Below, piece by piece: positions 8,292 to 17,522 of a stretch of 49,915 nucleotides of DNA. Made by a program: the position numbers and the translations under genes. The notes under the pieces were generated by a model that had not been told where the DNA came from, ran no database searches, and saw only the letters and a program-made list of their open reading frames with translations. Positions within the stretch are counted from its first letter, which is position 1. Every line of letters starts with the position of its first letter. This DNA comes from Clostridiales bacterium DTU074 (lineage in GTDB: Bacteria > Bacillota > Clostridia > Caldicoprobacterales > Caldicoprobacteraceae): contig LFSE01000058.1 in assembly GCA_001513075.1 (NCBI GenBank), positions 1-49,915 on the forward strand. Reading direction: 5' to 3'.

Positions 8292-9674
8292 ATGCTGATG
8301 GAAGATACAATAACTGCCATATCCACACCCATCGGTGTAGGAGGTATTGGCATAGTACGTATTAGCGGAAGCAAATCACTTGATATTGCAAGAAAACTGT
8401 TCAGGACGAAAGCTGGTAAGAAGATAAAGGATTATAAAAATCGGTATTTTTACTACGGAAAAATAGTGGACAGCGAAGGCAAAACCGTTGATGAGGTTCT
8501 AATGGTTATTATGTTAGCCCCAAATTCTTATACAAAAGAAGATATAGTCGAAATTCATTGTCACGGTGGTATTGTGCCGTTACGCCAGATATTAAAACTT
8601 ACAATTCAACAGGGCGCCAGATTGGCACAGCCGGGGGAGTTCACGAAACGGGCTTTTTTGAATGGCAGGATCGATTTGGCACAAGCGGAAGGTATAATGG
8701 ATTTAATATGCGCAAAAACCGAAACGGCTGCAAAAGCGTCTATACAGCATATGGAAGGAATTCTGTCGGAAAGAATAAAGAATATGAGAGAAAACCTTAT
8801 TGATCTGTTAGCTCGGATTGAAGTTACTATAGACTATCCGGAGGAGGATATTGAAGAGATTGAGGCAAAAAGGTGTATCGAAAGCCTGACTTATATTAAT
8901 AAAGAGATAGACCGTCTTCTGGCTACAGCGGATCGGGGTAAACTAATACGTCAGGGTATAAAGGTTGTAATAGTCGGAAAGCCAAATGTAGGAAAATCAT
9001 CCCTATTAAATGCCCTGTTAAGGGAGAATCGGGCAATAGTGACCGATATACCGGGCACAACAAGAGATATTATAGAGGAATCCCTTGATATAAACGGGGT
9101 ATTGGTGCGAATACTAGATACAGCTGGAATCAGAAAGGCAAAGGATATTATAGAGGATATAGGAATAAAGAGATCCATACAAAATATGAAGGAGGCCGAT
9201 TTGGTACTTTGGGTGATGGATGCGACTCGGATAATAGATAAAGAGGATCTGGAAATTGCTGAAAGTATAAAGGAAAAAAAGAAGATAGTCATACTCAATA
9301 AGGTTGATAATCATGTGATAATAGACTTGAATAATGTAAAAGAATATATAGAGGGTGTACCAGTAATAAGGACATCGGCAATACTAGGACAGGGCATTTC
9401 GGATGTTGAAAAGCGTATTTACGATATGGTAATGAGCGGGAAGATTCAGGCGGATGACGAGCTGATGATAACCAACATAAGACATCAGGAAGCCCTTATG
9501 AGGGCAAACGAGCATATCAGAGATGCATTAGATGCTCTAAAAGACAATGTGGCTTTGGATCTGGTTTCGATTGATATAAGGGGTGCCTGTGATGCTCTGG
9601 GTACCATTACCGGAGAGAGCGTAACAGAAGATCTGATAGATAAAATATTCTCAGAATTCTGTTTGGGAAAGTAG
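8292..9674 (+). CDS. mnmE: tRNA modification GTPase MnmE
   Basis: With MnmG, MnmE adds the aminomethyl or carboxymethylaminomethyl group to the wobble uridine (U34) of certain tRNAs. The 460 residues show the folate-binding N-terminal domain (TITAISTPIGVGGIGIVRIS), a G domain inserted in the helical domain (GKPNVGKSS, DIPGTTRD, DTAG, NKVD), and the invariant C-terminal CLGK. Two nearby ATGs (8292 and 8298) are possible; AAGGAGG lies about 15 bases upstream of the first, longer than usual. mnmG follows seven bases later. Confidence 0.97.
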   Translation: MLMEDTITAISTPIGVGGIGIVRISGSKSLDIARKLFRTKAGKKIKDYKNRYFYYGKIVDSEGKTVDEVLMVIMLAPNSYTKEDIVEIHCHGGIVPLRQILKLTIQQGARLAQPGEFTKRAFLNGRIDLAQAEGIMDLICAKTETAAKASIQHMEGILSERIKNMRENLIDLLARIEVTIDYPEEDIEEIEAKRCIESLTYINKEIDRLLATADRGKLIRQGIKVVIVGKPNVGKSSLLNALLRENRAIVTDIPGTTRDIIEESLDINGVLVRILDTAGIRKAKDIIEDIGIKRSIQNMKEADLVLWVMDATRIIDKEDLEIAESIKEKKKIVILNKVDNHVIIDLNNVKEYIEGVPVIRTSAILGQGISDVEKRIYDMVMSGKIQADDELMITNIRHQEALMRANEHIRDALDALKDNVALDLVSIDIRGACDALGTITGESVTEDLIDKIFSEFCLGK

Positions 9675-9686
9675 AGGGAATTGAAT

Positions 9687-11576
9687 ATGGAATTCTATGC
9701 TGGTTATTATGATGTCATAGTAGTGGGAGCTGGTCATGCGGGTTGTGAGGCTGCCCTGGCAGCTGCACGTTTAAATTGTAAAACAGCAGTGTTTTCAATT
9801 AGCCTGGAAGGAATTGCAATGCTGGCATGCAATCCTTCGATAGGAGGAACATCAAAAGGACATCTGGTTAGAGAAGTAGATGCCCTGGGGGGCGAGATCG
9901 GTATAAATACCGACAAGACTTTTATACAGATAAGAATGCTGAATACCGGGAAGGGGCCGGCGGTGCACTCGTTAAGAGCACAAGCTGACAAAAGAAATTA
10001 TCATATGTCAATGAAACTAACGCTGGAAAACCAGAATAATCTTGATGTCAAACAGGGCGAAGTGAAGGAAATAAAGGTACGGGGTAATCGGGTTGACGGT
10101 ATTGTGCTTACTACTGGTGAATATTATAAATGCAGAGCTGTTGTCTTGGCAACGGGAGTTTATTTGAAATCCAGAGTTATCATTGGAGAATTTTCTATAA
10201 ATAGCGGACCGTCGGGCCTTTTTCCTGCCAATTATCTGTCACAATGTCTAAAGGATTTGGGATTCAGCTTAAGAAGGTTTAAGACAGGAACACCGGCTCG
10301 TGTTAATAAAAGGAGCATAGATTTTACAAAAATGAAGGAACAGCCGGGTGATGAAATAATTATTCCTTTTTCATTTATGAATGATTCCATTATTCGAAAG
10401 CAGGTACCCTGCTGGCTTACGTACACCAATCAACACACTCATGAAATAATAAGGCAGAATTTGCATCGTTCTCCCCTGTATTCCGGTATGATTGAGGGTG
10501 TGGGAGCCAGGTATTGTCCTTCAATTGAGGACAAAGTAGTGAAATTTAAGGATAAGGAAAGCCATCAGGTATTTATAGAGCCTGAGGGGCTGAATACCAT
10601 GGAAATGTATGTACAGGGTATGTCGACCAGCATGCCGGTAGATGTTCAGATTGCCATGCATCGTACCGTACCGGGTTTGGAAAATGTTGAAATTATGCGC
10701 CCCGCCTATGCTATAGAATACGACTGTATCGACCCGACACAGTTGAAATTGTCCTTGGAAAGCAAGGATATTGAGGGTTTGTTTTTTGCCGGCCAGATTA
10801 ACGGTAGCTCTGGATATGAAGAAGCGGCAGGTCAGGGAATAATAGCGGGAATCAATGCCGTCCAATATGTACGAAACAATCCTCCTTTGATATTGGATAG
10901 ATCACAGGCATATATTGGGGTATTAATTGATGATCTTGTAACAAAGGGAACCAACGAACCATACAGAATGATGACATCCAGGGCTGAATACAGGCTTTTG
11001 CTAAGGCAGGACAATGCCGATATAAGGCTGACCGAAATCGGAAGGAAGATTGGGCTGGTAGACAATAAACGATATGATAGATATATGAAAAAGAAAGAAT
11101 TAATTGAAAAAGAATTGGAAAGGGTTAAAGAAATTATTATATCACCAACCGAAAAAATACTAGAATTTTTGGAAAGAAAGGGGACTACGCTGATAAAGAG
11201 CGGAATTACACTGTATGATCTGCTAAAGCGGCCCGAGATAGGATATGATGATTTAAAAGAAATAGGACTCGATAATGAAGTACTTGGAAGGCAGGAACGT
11301 GAGCAGGTTGAGATACAGATAAAATATGAAGGCTATATAAAAAAGCAAATAAGACAGGCTGAGCAATTTAAGAAGATGGAGAATAAAATTATTCCTGATG
11401 ATATTGAATATGACGACATTAAAGGCCTTAGAATTGAAGCAAGACAGAAACTGAAGGAAATAAAACCCCGTTCGCTGGGCCAGGCATCGAGGATTTCCGG
11501 AGTCTCGCCTGCTGATATTTCGGTTTTGATGGTGTATCTGGAGAAGATGAGGAGGTTAAAGAATATTGGTGGATGA
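9687..11576 (+). CDS. mnmG: tRNA U34 modification enzyme MnmG (GidA)
   Basis: FAD-dependent partner of MnmE. The ATG at 9687 ([20 protein letters not shown], 629 residues) follows GAGGG with eight-base spacing; the TTG at 9681 is too close. Visible are the FAD dinucleotide fold [17 protein letters not shown], the GidA signature [33 protein letters not shown], and the region [16 protein letters not shown]. Length is standard. The 3' end overlaps the start of rsmG by about ten bases. Confidence 0.98.
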   Translation: MEFYAGYYDVIVVGAGHAGCEAALAAARLNCKTAVFSISLEGIAMLACNPSIGGTSKGHLVREVDALGGEIGINTDKTFIQIRMLNTGKGPAVHSLRAQADKRNYHMSMKLTLENQNNLDVKQGEVKEIKVRGNRVDGIVLTTGEYYKCRAVVLATGVYLKSRVIIGEFSINSGPSGLFPANYLSQCLKDLGFSLRRFKTGTPARVNKRSIDFTKMKEQPGDEIIIPFSFMNDSIIRKQVPCWLTYTNQHTHEIIRQNLHRSPLYSGMIEGVGARYCPSIEDKVVKFKDKESHQVFIEPEGLNTMEMYVQGMSTSMPVDVQIAMHRTVPGLENVEIMRPAYAIEYDCIDPTQLKLSLESKDIEGLFFAGQINGSSGYEEAAGQGIIAGINAVQYVRNNPPLILDRSQAYIGVLIDDLVTKGTNEPYRMMTSRAEYRLLLRQDNADIRLTEIGRKIGLVDNKRYDRYMKKKELIEKELERVKEIIISPTEKILEFLERKGTTLIKSGITLYDLLKRPEIGYDDLKEIGLDNEVLGRQEREQVEIQIKYEGYIKKQIRQAEQFKKMENKIIPDDIEYDDIKGLRIEARQKLKEIKPRSLGQASRISGVSPADISVLMVYLEKMRRLKNIGG

Positions 11577-12285
11577 GAGGTATATCCTTCGAAGCGGTCT
11601 TTTAAAATATAATATTGACCCGAAAGACAAAATGATAGATGATTTTATAAAATATATGAAATTACTTATAGAAAGAAATAAATTATACAATCTGACAAAG
11701 ATAACTGAACCACGAGAAATTGTTGTTGAGCATTTTTTGGATTCTTTATCAGCATTGAAACTGGATATTATAAAAGGCGAAATGAAAGTTATTGATGTCG
11801 GCACAGGAGCCGGTTTTCCGGGAATACCGCTAAAACTGGTTATTCCTGAAATAGAAATTACGTTAATAGATGCTTCAAAAAAACGTATAAACTTTGTAAG
11901 GCATGTAATAGAAATGCTTGAAATGGAAGGTGCAACAGCAATACAGGAAAGGGCTGAAATACTGGGAAGAGACGAGAAATATCGGGAAAAATATGATATA
12001 ATTGTTTCCCGTGCTGTTGCCCAAATCCGGGTTCTGTGTGAATATTGTCTGCCGTTATTGAATTTGAGTGGGGTATTTTTAGCATATAAAGGTCCGGGGA
12101 TAAAGGAAGAAATAAAGGATTCTGACAATGCAGTAGAGATACTTGGCGGGGAAATAAAGGGAATAGAAACATTGGAAGTGCCATACTCCAATAAAACCCA
12201 TAATATTGTAATTATAAAAAAGATAAAAGAAACGCCGAAAGAATACCCACGTTCCGCGAAAAAAATAAAAAAATCGCCATTATAA
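11566..12285 (+). CDS. rsmG: 16S rRNA (guanine-N7)-methyltransferase RsmG (GidB)
   Basis: SAM-dependent enzyme that methylates G527 (E. coli numbering) of 16S rRNA. The 239 residues contain the SAM-binding loop [18 protein letters not shown], the acidic motif [14 protein letters not shown], and [18 protein letters not shown]. The start is TTG 11566 or GTG 11569, both placed behind GAGGAGG and both inside the end of mnmG. The stop codon falls inside the loop of the terminator that follows. Confidence 0.96.
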   Translation: MVDERYILRSGLLKYNIDPKDKMIDDFIKYMKLLIERNKLYNLTKITEPREIVVEHFLDSLSALKLDIIKGEMKVIDVGTGAGFPGIPLKLVIPEIEITLIDASKKRINFVRHVIEMLEMEGATAIQERAEILGRDEKYREKYDIIVSRAVAQIRVLCEYCLPLLNLSGVFLAYKGPGIKEEIKDSDNAVEILGGEIKGIETLEVPYSNKTHNIVIIKKIKETPKEYPRSAKKIKKSPL

Positions 12286-12298
12286 TAGCGATTTTTTT
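12267..12298 (+). terminator. Terminator at the end of rsmG
   Basis: Stem AAAAAAATCGC (12267-12277) with GCGATTTTTTT (12288-12298) and a ten-base loop that holds the rsmG stop codon. The T-run is part of the 3' arm, a compact intrinsic terminator that could act in both directions. Confidence 0.85.
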
Positions 12299-12439
12299 AT
12301 AATAAAAGAGAAAAACAGAGAAAAAAGAAGAAAACAAGAGCAACAGAAGAAAACAAGAAAATAAATAAAAAATACGAAAAAATAAGAAGGAATTACACAG
12401 TAAATGGAGAATACATTATATGGAACGGGAGGGGGTTAC
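12299..12439 (+). other. Purine-rich leader upstream of noc
   Basis: About 90 bases (12303-12390) are nearly all A and G on the plus strand. They contain a 14-base direct repeat, AGAAGAAAACAAGA, at 12326-12339 and 12345-12358 (19-base period). No hairpin or clear -10/-35 pair is visible inside it. Confidence 0.5.
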
Positions 12440-13282
12440 ATGAAAAGGATAAAAAGTATACAAGGCATGGGGAATAACCTGTCGGAAAAAAGCAGGATTG
12501 TACAGGAAATTCCTATTGAAAAGATCAGGCCCAATCCATATCAACCAAGAAAAGAATTTCCCAAAAAAGCGTTAGAAGAATTATCCCAATCAATAAAAGA
12601 ATATGGACTGCTTCAACCTATTACTGTAAGACAAATTAATTCCGATGTTTATGAATTGGTTACTGGAGAAAGACGACTGCGAGCAAGCAAGATGATCGGA
12701 ATGAAAAATATACCTGCAATTGTTATAGCTACTCAAGAAAGGGATTCTGCCATTCTGGCAATGATAGAAAATTTACAAAGGGAAGATTTGCACTATTTGG
12801 ATGAAGCTGTCGGATATGCTTCACTGATACACGATCACGGCTTTACTCAGGAAGAGTTGGCAAGGAAAATTGGAAAAAACCAATCAACAATAGCTAATAA
12901 AATCAGGTTGTTAAAATTACCGGAAAATATAAAGAAACTACTTATTATGAATAATTTGACAGAAAGGCATGCAAGAGCCTTATTAAGACTTCCTGATGAT
13001 GACTTGAGAATGAAAGTTATAAAACAGATAATAAAGAAAAAGTATAATGTGAAGAAAACGGAGATGGTAATAACAAGGATATTAAACAAACTACAACTGG
13101 AACGGTCCGATTCAAGGAAAAGGATAAAGGCTCATAGATATTACGGCGATACAAGGATCATTATAAACACCATAAAGAAAGCGGTCAATATGATAAAGGA
13201 CTATGGCATAAATCCACAAATAATGCAAAGAGATAAGGAAGACAGTATTGAAATAATTGTTAAAATACCAAAAGAAAAATAG
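12440..13282 (+). CDS. noc: Nucleoid occlusion protein Noc (ParB family)
   Basis: ParB-like CTP-binding DNA protein that keeps the division septum off the nucleoid. The ATG at 12440 (MKRIKSIQGMGNNLSEKSRI, 280 residues) follows GGGAGGGGG with good spacing; an in-frame ATG at 12404 lacks this. Motifs are NPYQPRKEF, the CTP-binding GERRLRASKMIG, IENLQREDLHYLDEA, and the HTH segment GKNQSTIANKIRLLKLP followed by LTERHARALLRLP, which resembles Noc more than Spo0J. The basic N-terminus could be the membrane-targeting helix known for Noc. Its place before parA-parB supports the call. The coding DNA is very AT-rich. Confidence 0.92.
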   Translation: MKRIKSIQGMGNNLSEKSRIVQEIPIEKIRPNPYQPRKEFPKKALEELSQSIKEYGLLQPITVRQINSDVYELVTGERRLRASKMIGMKNIPAIVIATQERDSAILAMIENLQREDLHYLDEAVGYASLIHDHGFTQEELARKIGKNQSTIANKIRLLKLPENIKKLLIMNNLTERHARALLRLPDDDLRMKVIKQIIKKKYNVKKTEMVITRILNKLQLERSDSRKRIKAHRYYGDTRIIINTIKKAVNMIKDYGINPQIMQRDKEDSIEIIVKIPKEK

Positions 13283-13286
13283 AAAT

Positions 13287-13327
13287 AAAGCATGGTTTTC
13301 GATTATTCGATAACTATGCTTTTTTTA
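13287..13327 (+). terminator. Terminator after noc
   Basis: Stem AAAGCATGGTT (13287-13297) with AACTATGCTTT (13312-13322), one G-T pair, a 14-base loop, and a run of seven T. Confidence 0.85.
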
Positions 13328-13343
13328 TTTTAGTAAATTATAC

Positions 13344-13372
13344 TTTAATCATTTATGATTATCTAATATAAT
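13344..13372 (+). promoter_or_regulatory. Candidate promoter of parA-parB
   Basis: Perfect -10 TATAAT (13367-13372) with a weak -35 TTTAAT (13344-13349) at 17-base spacing, located between the noc terminator and the parA ribosome binding site. Confidence 0.55.
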
Positions 13373-13408
13373 ATAGAATTAAGAAAGGTACATAAAGGAG
13401 ATGTGTAA

Positions 13409-14182
13409 ATGTCCAAAATAATATCCATTGCAAATCAAAAAGGGGGAGTCGGGAAAACCACAACAAATGTGAATTTAAGCGCATGTATAGCAGAAAGAGG
13501 CAAAAGAGTGCTGGCAATAGATATAGACCCACAGGGAAATACAACCAGCGGATTTGGGATAGAAAAAAACAAAGTACAATATTCAATATATGATGTGTTA
13601 ATAAATGAACTGGATATAAACAGAGCAATAATTAAGACAAAGATAAAAAACCTCGATATAATAATTTCAAAATTAGAATTGGCCGGTGCTGAAATTGAGA
13701 TGGTTCCAATGATGGCAAGGGAAACGATTTTAAAAAAAGTAATTGAAAAAATAAATGAAAAATATGATTACATATTCATTGATTGCCCCCCTTCTCTAGG
13801 TTTACTGACAATAAATGCATTGACTGCATCGGATAGCGTTATTATACCGATACAGTGTGAATACTATGCTTTGGAGGGTTTAAGCCAGCTGCTAAATACG
13901 ATAAATCTGGTAAAGAAGAATTTAAACCCTGGATTAGAAATAGAAGGCGTTGTATTGACCATGTTTGATGCGAGAACCAATTTATCAATTCAGGTAGTGG
14001 AAGATGTAAAGAAGCATTTTCAAGATAAGGTATATAGATCTATAATACCGAGAAATGTACGACTAGGCGAAGCTCCAAGCCACGGAATGCCAATAATATT
14101 ATATGATCCAAGATGTGTAGGAGCAGTGGCATACAACGAATTAGCCGAAGAATTTTTAGAAAATGATGAAGGGATGATGTAA
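13409..14182 (+). CDS. parA: Chromosome partitioning ATPase ParA (Soj)
   Basis: Deviant Walker A ATPase that works with ParB-parS in origin segregation and, in Bacillus, regulates DnaA. The 257 residues begin MSKIISIANQKGGVGKTTTN, with the deviant P-loop KGGVGKTT, then DIDPQGNTTSGFG and IDCPPSLGLLTINALTASD. There is no N-terminal DNA-binding extension, so this is the chromosomal Soj type. AAAGGAGATG precedes the ATG. The stop is directly next to the parB ATG. Confidence 0.97.
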   Translation: MSKIISIANQKGGVGKTTTNVNLSACIAERGKRVLAIDIDPQGNTTSGFGIEKNKVQYSIYDVLINELDINRAIIKTKIKNLDIIISKLELAGAEIEMVPMMARETILKKVIEKINEKYDYIFIDCPPSLGLLTINALTASDSVIIPIQCEYYALEGLSQLLNTINLVKKNLNPGLEIEGVVLTMFDARTNLSIQVVEDVKKHFQDKVYRSIIPRNVRLGEAPSHGMPIILYDPRCVGAVAYNELAEEFLENDEGMM

Positions 14183-15040
14183 ATGGCAAAACGAGGCTTG
14201 GGAAAAGGTTTAGATGCTTTGTTATCTTCATACGGAGAAGTTGAAGGTAAGCAGGAAAATGGTTACATAAAAGAGATAAAAATAAATCAAATCGATCCTA
14301 ATACAGAACAGCCAAGAAAAAAATTTGATCAGGATAAAATTAACGAATTGGCAGAATCGATAAAACAACACGGAGTGGTTCAACCCATAATTGTAAAACC
14401 AAATAAAGACAGGTATTTAATAATTGTGGGAGAAAGAAGATGGCGTGCTGCAAGATTGGCTGGTTTAACTCATATTCCTGCTATAGTAAGGGATGTGGAT
14501 AAAAAAGAAATTGTGGAGATAGCTCTTGTTGAAAATATTCAGCGAGAAGATTTAAATCCGATAGAAGAGGCAAGAGGAATAAAGCAGCTTATAGACGAAC
14601 ACGGTCTTACACAGGAGGAAGTAGCCGAACGGATCGGCTGGAGCAGGCCGGCTGTAACAAATGCTTTAAGATTACTGACGTTAAGTGATGAAATAGTTGG
14701 ATACATTGAAGATGGGGTGATAACATCCGGGCACGCAAGAGCTTTATTGATCATAAAAGATGAGAAAATGAGAATACAACTGGCAAAAAAAATTATTGAG
14801 AATAATTTAAGCGTACGTGAAACTGAAAATTTAGCAAAAAAAATAAACGAAGAAAAAACGGAAAATAAAGATAAAAGAAAAAAAGAAAAACCAGGATATA
14901 TAAAAGAAATTGAGGAAAGATTGGAAGAATATTTGGGAACAAAGGTTATAATAACGCATGGAAGAAAAAAAGGAATAATTCAAATAGAATATTATAGCGA
15001 TATTGACCTGGAAAGAATAATGGAAAGGATGAAACAATAA
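14183..15040 (+). CDS. parB: Chromosome partitioning protein ParB (Spo0J)
   Basis: CTP-dependent DNA clamp that loads at parS and spreads, recruiting SMC to the origin. The 285 residues begin MAKRGLGKGLDALLSSYGEV, typical of Spo0J. Motifs are EQPRKKFD, the CTP-binding GERRWRAARLAGLTHIPAI, VENIQREDLNPIEEARGIKQ, and the HTH TQEEVAERIGWSRPAVTNALR. The C-terminal dimerisation domain follows a lysine-rich linker. Two perfect parS sites start three bases behind the stop codon. Confidence 0.97.
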   Translation: MAKRGLGKGLDALLSSYGEVEGKQENGYIKEIKINQIDPNTEQPRKKFDQDKINELAESIKQHGVVQPIIVKPNKDRYLIIVGERRWRAARLAGLTHIPAIVRDVDKKEIVEIALVENIQREDLNPIEEARGIKQLIDEHGLTQEEVAERIGWSRPAVTNALRLLTLSDEIVGYIEDGVITSGHARALLIIKDEKMRIQLAKKIIENNLSVRETENLAKKINEEKTENKDKRKKEKPGYIKEIEERLEEYLGTKVIITHGRKKGIIQIEYYSDIDLERIMERMKQ

Positions 15041-15042
15041 AA

Positions 15043-15060
15043 ATGTTTCACGTGAAACAT
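15043..15060. promoter_or_regulatory. parS site 1
   Basis: ATGTTTCACGTGAAACAT is a perfect 18-base palindrome containing the 16-base parS consensus (15044-15059). It begins three bases after the parB stop. Followed by five T, it could also fold as a terminator hairpin in the transcript. Confidence 0.95.
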
Positions 15061-15066
15061 TTTTAT

Positions 15067-15082
15067 TGTTTCACGTGAAACA
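15067..15082. promoter_or_regulatory. parS site 2
   Basis: TGTTTCACGTGAAACA, a second perfect parS palindrome, seven bases after the first (centres 23 bases apart, about two helical turns). Confidence 0.95.
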
Positions 15083-15151
15083 TTTCTTGGTGTGTGAAAT
15101 ATTATAGCTGCACCCGATTGATCATTTTTCTGGCTGTAACTACGCAGGCCT

Positions 15152-15856
15152 TTATAAATAGCCTCTGACCAAATTGGTGAAAATATTATATTCAAAGAAA
15201 AAATTGCCGAACATGGAGTTTTCAATATATTTATATATATTATCAAAAGGAGCTAAAGTCAGAACCATCGGAACCAGGGATGCGAGGAAAAAAATCAAAA
15301 ACATGCCATTAAGTATACCCAATGCTGCTGCGAATATCTGATCATATCGTTTGAGGACGGGTAAGCCTATAACTTCTTTTGCAATTGAAATAATCACCGT
15401 ACAAACAATTCTTATAACAACAAAAAGCAATAAAAAGCATAGCATGTTCAGTATTATGCATGCAATAGTATGGTCAAAATAATCTCCAATATTGTTTAGA
15501 TCATTAAATCTAAGTTCGTTTAAATTGCTGAACACCAGACGATTGAAAGGGGGCGGAAGCTTTGCGCGATCAACTATATTTGCTATCTGTTCATGATTCA
15601 ATGAGAACACAGAGGTAGCCCGTTCTTCGATTGATTCGATTCTTGAAGCGCCTTCGGTGAAATGAATGATTCTATCCAATAAGTCGGGGTATTTGTTTAC
15701 CAGCAGTCTGGAAAGAATCGGATAAAATAAGAGGGAGCCGGCCCAGGAAATACAAAAGGATAAAAAGCCCAGAACAGACACAACAAAGCCGTTATATATT
15801 CCGTATAGAGCCGATATAAATAAAATAATTAATACTAAATAGTCTATATAATTCAT
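15152..15856 (-). CDS. CvpA family membrane protein
   Basis: Integral membrane protein of 234 residues starting MNYIDYLVLIILFISALYGI and resembling the CvpA (colicin V production) family, whose members are linked to cell-envelope stability. Four hydrophobic segments are visible, at roughly residues 5-45 (two), 132-160 and 178-205, with a long charged loop of about 80 residues in between, which is larger than in short CvpA proteins. The start codon overlaps the stop of the upstream gene as TAATG, so they are co-translated. The 3' end faces parB across the parS sites. Confidence 0.8.
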   Translation of the reverse strand: MNYIDYLVLIILFISALYGIYNGFVVSVLGFLSFCISWAGSLLFYPILSRLLVNKYPDLLDRIIHFTEGASRIESIEERATSVFSLNHEQIANIVDRAKLPPPFNRLVFSNLNELRFNDLNNIGDYFDHTIACIILNMLCFLLLFVVIRIVCTVIISIAKEVIGLPVLKRYDQIFAAALGILNGMFLIFFLASLVPMVLTLAPFDNIYKYIENSMFGNFFFEYNIFTNLVRGYL

Positions 15857-16986
15857 TAATTTCCATCCTTTCGAATGTTAGATTTACCTAATACATATGT
15901 ATGCAGAAGATTATTTTTATCCACAACATATATGTTATTAGGTGAATAGGCTGTCCAATACAGTTTAGCAGGAGAAATATCCAAATTGTATCTCTTTTGT
16001 ATATATCCATTTTTATCAACAATTACAATATTGTTTTTTTCCAGGGCAATTATATATTCATTTTTATAAGTTTGCACGCTTGTTAAACCATTGGGGAATT
16101 CTTTTGTCTCCATCTCTCCTTTTTCGTTTATATAAATTGCGTTTGCCTTGTTGTATCTTGCATTATTAAAATAAAGCAGCATATCATTTTTAAAGTTGGC
16201 CTGACGGTGAATACAGCTATTAGGACCGTGTAAGGTCCATATATGGGAGCCATCAATATTGTAACACATTATCTGATGAATGCCAATTAGAACAATGCGG
16301 TCTTGCGTACTATAGATTTTATACAATGCAATATCGTCAAGAGACAGAACACCGTAGGGAGAGTTCCCATCGGTAAAGTGAAATACCCGTGTTGAAGGAT
16401 TGGGAGTATCGGTTGCTATGGTAAGAATGGATATTAATTTGTTTACGTCGCTATAAGAGGCATCTAGGAAAGAGGAGTGCTCCATACCGCTTAAATCGGC
16501 AGGAATATTATTACCCTTTTTTAGTAACTGAAGCTTTAACTGGTCACTGGAATCCTTTAACACAATCAAAAGCAAATCTCCAAATTCCTTGATATCCCAT
16601 CCATCAAAATCTCCAGGTATTTCATAGATCATTTCAAAGGGTATTGCGTAGGTATTGTAAATATACCTGTTATTTATTAGGGCATAGTTATCGGTTGATT
16701 TATTAATTATGGGTATATTTCCCATATTTTCAATATCCTGTTGTGTAAAGGGCAGACTCAATTCAGTCCCATCATAAGTATAAAAAGAGGTATCATCGGA
16801 TGTGACCGCAATTCCATTTCTGAAAAAATGTATTTTTGCATTATCGTCCAGTTGTATCGGTTCGGCAGATATAGAAGGGAATAAAGCATCCTGTCTGTTA
16901 AATATACTGGGCTTGAACAGGTATAATCCTCCGATAGCGACGGCTATTACAAACAAAAAAATCAAAAGTAACCTGGTATATTTCAT
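15856..16986 (-). CDS. Membrane-anchored protein, likely extracytoplasmic beta-propeller (DUF5711-like)
   Basis: A 376-residue protein from the ATG at 16986 (MKYTRLLLIFLFVIAVAIGG), with GGAGG five bases upstream. One membrane helix (about 4-24) is followed by an extracytoplasmic domain of repeated beta-strand blocks with a period of about 40-45 residues, such as FYTYDGTELSLP, MCYNIDGSHIWTLHG and IVIVDKNGYIQKRYNLD. This suggests a PQQ-like or WD-like propeller. I believe it resembles DUF5711 proteins found beside cvpA in Clostridia, but I cannot verify that. Its function is unknown. Confidence 0.65.
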   Translation of the reverse strand: MKYTRLLLIFLFVIAVAIGGLYLFKPSIFNRQDALFPSISAEPIQLDDNAKIHFFRNGIAVTSDDTSFYTYDGTELSLPFTQQDIENMGNIPIINKSTDNYALINNRYIYNTYAIPFEMIYEIPGDFDGWDIKEFGDLLLIVLKDSSDQLKLQLLKKGNNIPADLSGMEHSSFLDASYSDVNKLISILTIATDTPNPSTRVFHFTDGNSPYGVLSLDDIALYKIYSTQDRIVLIGIHQIMCYNIDGSHIWTLHGPNSCIHRQANFKNDMLLYFNNARYNKANAIYINEKGEMETKEFPNGLTSVQTYKNEYIIALEKNNIVIVDKNGYIQKRYNLDISPAKLYWTAYSPNNIYVVDKNNLLHTYVLGKSNIRKDGN

Positions 16987-17184
16987 TATAACCTCCGTAA
17001 CGAATAAACATAAGCAGTACAAAAAGTATCAATATATACAATTATTCGTCAGGATATGAAAAATTCCTTCAAAAAAACAGATACAGTTATATTTTTATTG
17101 CTTACAATACAATTGTGCAGCAAGATGGGCTTATGATATGTTAATTGTACGAGACGTTCACGACAAAGGTTCTGCTGACCGTTG

Positions 17185-17475
17185 TCAGAACAGGGGCTCA
17201 TACAGTCGGTTTTCAATTATATTAACGATGTCCTCCGTGCTTTTACCTCTGGCATTGATTAAAATTGCGCCGAACGGCTTTTGGTATGGATGTGTTTCAA
17301 ATTGTTGACTCAATAGCCGGTTTAGGTTGACTAAAGTATCGGCTTCAGCCTCTTGATAATATATTAGCGCGTCAATGGGTGAATTGATTTCGTCATAATA
17401 AAGGGTTTTGTACCCCAGCTTTTCCAAATTGCTCATTATTTGTTCCAAGCCCCTTTGGACCGCTATAATTTTCAT
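17185..17475 (-). CDS. UPF0180 (YkuS) family protein
   Basis: Small protein of 96 residues from the ATG at 17475 (MKIIAVQRGLEQIMSNLEKL), ending with IVNIIENRLYEP. The layout, an N-terminal sequence-helix unit, a central variable part, then a strand and a helix with STEDIVNIIENRL, matches the UPF0180/YkuS family of unknown function. GGAGG lies nine bases before this ATG; the in-frame GTG at 17484 overlaps that site. The ribosome binding site is part of an inverted repeat (17480-17514). Confidence 0.7.
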   Translation of the reverse strand: MKIIAVQRGLEQIMSNLEKLGYKTLYYDEINSPIDALIYYQEAEADTLVNLNRLLSQQFETHPYQKPFGAILINARGKSTEDIVNIIENRLYEPLF

Positions 17476-17479
17476 AAAA

Positions 17480-17514
17480 AACACCTCCGGTCATTATTTT
17501 GACCGCAAGGTGTT
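17480..17514 (-). promoter_or_regulatory. Inverted repeat covering the UPF0180 ribosome binding site
   Basis: Plus-strand arms AACACCT (17480-17486) and AGGTGTT (17508-17514), with a second stem GGTCA (17489-17493) and TGACC (17500-17504), and a CC/GCA internal loop. On the transcript the ribosome binding site of the gene at 17475 falls in the 3' arm. It may occlude translation, or it may terminate transcription from the DUF4446 gene that ends eight bases upstream. Confidence 0.55.
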
Positions 17515-17522
17515 ATAATAAT

